From NCBI GenBank assembly GCA_035513275.1, contig DATKCJ010000406.1:1-14597 (forward strand): a stretch of DNA of 14,597 nt, in the 5' to 3' direction. Origin of the DNA: DATKCJ01 sp035513275. GTDB lineage: Bacteria; Verrucomicrobiota; Verrucomicrobiia; Opitutales; Opitutaceae. A program made the position numbers and the translations under genes. The notes beneath the pieces are model-generated. The model made no database searches, was not told the DNA's origin, and saw only the letters and a list, made by a program, of their open reading frames with translations. Every line of letters starts with the position of its first letter. Position 1 is the first letter of the stretch. Shown here piece by piece: positions 12,825-14,597 of the stretch.

Positions 12825-14597
12825 ATGTTCGATCCGCCGCCCGGCAACATGCCGCCTGATTCCATGCCCAAGCCTCAAGACACCACCGAGCCGCAGCCGC
12901 CCTCCCGCCCCGCGCGACAGGGCCTCTACGATCCTTGGTTTGAGCACGACGCATGCGGCGTCGGCTTCGTCGTGGACATGAAGGGCCGCAAGTCGAACGA
13001 GATCCTTCGCAACGGCCTCCAGATACTCTGCAACCTCGACCACCGCGGTGCCAGCGGCGCCGAGGTCAACACCGGCGATGGTGCCGGCGTGCTCCTTCAG
13101 ATGCCACACAAGTTCTTCGCCGAGGGCGCGAAGAAGGCGCGTATCGCACTCCCGGCCGCCGGCGAATACGGATGCGGCATCATCTTCCTTCCCCGAAATC
13201 CGACCGTGCGCCGGCGGATCGAGCAGACTTTCGAACAGATCGTGCAGTCCGAGGGGCAGACATTTCTCGGCTGGCGCACCGTGCCGGTCGACAACTCCTC
13301 CCTCGGCGAGACCGCCAAGGCGTGCGAGCCGTTCATGCGGCAGGCGTTCATCGGTCGCAGTGCGGAAGTGGCCGACGAGATGGCGTTCGAGCGCAAGCTC
13401 TACCTGATCCGCAAGCGCGCCTACTCCGAGATCCGCACGTCGACGATCAACGGCGCGGAGTTCTGGTATGTGACGAGCCTCTCCTGCAGGACGATCGTCT
13501 ACAAGGGCATGCTGCTCACGACCCAGCTCGACAAATATTTCCCGGACCTGCTCAACCCCGCGATGGAGACCGCGCTCGCGCTCGTCCACTCGCGCTTCAG
13601 CACGAACACGTTTCCGAGCTGGGATCGTGCGCATCCCTACCGCTTTGTCGCGCACAACGGCGAGATCAACACCCTCCGCGGCAACCTCAACTGGATGCAC
13701 GCCCGCGAGGCGCTCTTCGAGTCCGAGGCGTTTGGCGAGGACATGGAAAAGATCCTCCCCATCATCAACCCTAACGGCAGCGACTCGGCGATGTTCGACA
13801 ACACGCTAGAGCTGCTCGTGCTCGCGGGCCGTCCGCTGGCGCACGCGATGATGATGATGATCCCCGAGCCCTGGTCGGGCGACGACAACATGGATCCCGT
13901 GCGGCGCGCGTTCTACCAATACCACGCGTGCCTCATGGAGCCGTGGGACGGCCCGGCGTCGATCGCATTCACCGACGGCAAGCAGATCGGCGCCATCCTC
14001 GACCGCAACGGCCTGCGCCCGTCGCGCTACTGCGTGACGACGGGTGGGCTCGTCATCATGGCGTCCGAATCGGGCGTCCTCGACATCCCGCCGTCCGAGA
14101 TCGTGATGAAAGGCCGCCTCGCGCCAGGCCGCATCTTCCTCGTCGACACCGAGCAGGGCCGGATCATCGACGACGAGGAAATCAAGCAGCAGTTCGCCGC
14201 CGAACGTCCTTACGGAGATTGGATCAAGGAGCACCTTGTCCGCCTGGAGGACTTGCCGGCCGCGCCCGAGGTCCCGCAGCCCGATCACCTCACGCTCCTG
14301 CAACGGCAGATTGCATTCGGCTACACGCACGAGGACGAGCGCGTCATCCTCACGCCGATGGCGCGCGACGGTGTCGAGGCAATCGGCTCGATGGGCAACG
14401 ACGCCGCGCTCGCGGTGCTCTCGAATAAACCGCGTCTGCTCTACGACTATTTCAAGCAGCTCTTCGCGCAGGTCACGAATCCGCCGATCGACTGCATTCG
14501 CGAGGAGATCATCACTTCTGCCGAGACACGCCTCGGCTCCGAGGGAAATCTACTTCACCCCGCCCCGACCGCATGCCGCCGCGTCGAGCTGAAGTGG
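12825..14597 (+). CDS. gltB: Glutamate synthase large subunit, N-terminal 591 codons (runs off the window)
   Basis: Glutamate synthase moves the amide of glutamine to 2-oxoglutarate, giving two glutamates, the central step of ammonium assimilation. The visible frame is unbroken from the ATG at 12825 to the right edge; about 900 residues should follow. After a proline-rich leader comes LYDPWFEHDACGVGF, where Cys44 is the N-terminal nucleophile of the class II glutaminase domain, exposed when the propeptide is removed. NLDHRGASGAEVNTGDGAG, HSRFSTNTFPSWDRAHPYRF and HNGEINTLRGN are hallmark glutaminase segments, and DRNGLRPSRY follows. From about residue 490 the central domain begins (LQRQIAFGYTHEDERVILTP, GSMGNDAALAVLS, LGSEGNLL). 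The FMN and Fe-S synthase domain lies beyond the edge, so NADPH and ferredoxin types cannot be told apart here. No strong Shine-Dalgarno is seen; ATGs at 12849 and 12864 are later alternatives. Strongly GC-rich third positions mark it as coding. Confidence 0.97.
   Translation, partial: MFDPPPGNMPPDSMPKPQDTTEPQPPSRPARQGLYDPWFEHDACGVGFVVDMKGRKSNEILRNGLQILCNLDHRGASGAEVNTGDGAGVLLQMPHKFFAEGAKKARIALPAAGEYGCGIIFLPRNPTVRRRIEQTFEQIVQSEGQTFLGWRTVPVDNSSLGETAKACEPFMRQAFIGRSAEVADEMAFERKLYLIRKRAYSEIRTSTINGAEFWYVTSLSCRTIVYKGMLLTTQLDKYFPDLLNPAMETALALVHSRFSTNTFPSWDRAHPYRFVAHNGEINTLRGNLNWMHAREALFESEAFGEDMEKILPIINPNGSDSAMFDNTLELLVLAGRPLAHAMMMMIPEPWSGDDNMDPVRRAFYQYHACLMEPWDGPASIAFTDGKQIGAILDRNGLRPSRYCVTTGGLVIMASESGVLDIPPSEIVMKGRLAPGRIFLVDTEQGRIIDDEEIKQQFAAERPYGDWIKEHLVRLEDLPAAPEVPQPDHLTLLQRQIAFGYTHEDERVILTPMARDGVEAIGSMGNDAALAVLSNKPRLLYDYFKQLFAQVTNPPIDCIREEIITSAETRLGSEGNLLHPAPTACRRVELKW

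Noticed and set aside
12768..13700. 310-codon minus-strand frame opposite gltB
   Set aside because: It is antisense to the strongly conserved glutaminase domain of gltB and reflects third-position GC bias.
1..14597. Search by eye for CRISPR arrays, insertion sequences, tRNA/rRNA genes and defence or phage genes
   Set aside because: No spaced repeats, terminal inverted repeats with transposase, tRNA-like cloverleaf or phage/defence domains were recognised; the window is mostly housekeeping genes.

Overview
The window reads as chromosomal, mostly housekeeping DNA of a moderately GC-rich Gram-negative bacterium. The protein sequences look most like Verrucomicrobia of the Opitutaceae type. This placement is an inference from remembered family resemblance (MnmE, MnmG, GltB, and the sugar dehydrogenase/cytochrome pair), not from a search. 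A TonB-dependent outer-membrane receptor shows that the organism has an outer membrane. No tRNA or rRNA gene, insertion sequence, prophage, CRISPR array or defence island was recognised.

Left part (1-3549, minus strand): a tRNA-modification cluster read mnmE, then mnmG, then the beginning of a trmB-like methyltransferase cut by the window edge. MnmE and MnmG form one complex that modifies U34 of the anticodon. Inside the mnmG coding sequence lies a perfect 16-bp palindrome, TGTTCCACGTGGAACA (1410-1425), which matches the parS site of the ParB chromosome-segregation system. It encodes residues LFHVEQ in an apparent insertion of MnmG. This suggests that the region is close to the replication origin, and it is the most notable signal in the window. 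mnmG is visibly less GC-rich than the genes to its right.

Middle (3622-6867, minus strand): an ABC-F ATPase that appears to start at TTG, and recA. A palindrome lies close upstream of recA, but no copy of the LexA box known for Verrucomicrobia was found.

Right-middle (7035-12215, minus strand): five closely spaced genes that probably form an operon. In order of transcription they are a UDP-glucuronate 4-epimerase-like enzyme, a small DUF486 membrane protein, a secreted PQQ-dependent (sorbosone-type) sugar dehydrogenase, a small exported cytochrome c, and a TonB-dependent receptor. The dehydrogenase and cytochrome overlap by one base, and the receptor starts 9 bases after the cytochrome. A coherent reading is periplasmic sugar oxidation with electron transfer to cytochrome c. 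The receptor would bring in either the PQQ cofactor or another ligand for this oxidation.

Right end (12376-14597, plus strand): a CxxS glutaredoxin with a clear Shine-Dalgarno sequence, then the N-terminal 591 codons of the glutamate synthase large subunit (gltB), which continues beyond the window. The divergent gap 12216-12375 holds short repeats that may be regulatory. Most genes here lack an obvious Shine-Dalgarno sequence, so start sites rest mainly on protein family starts and on overlaps with neighbouring genes.
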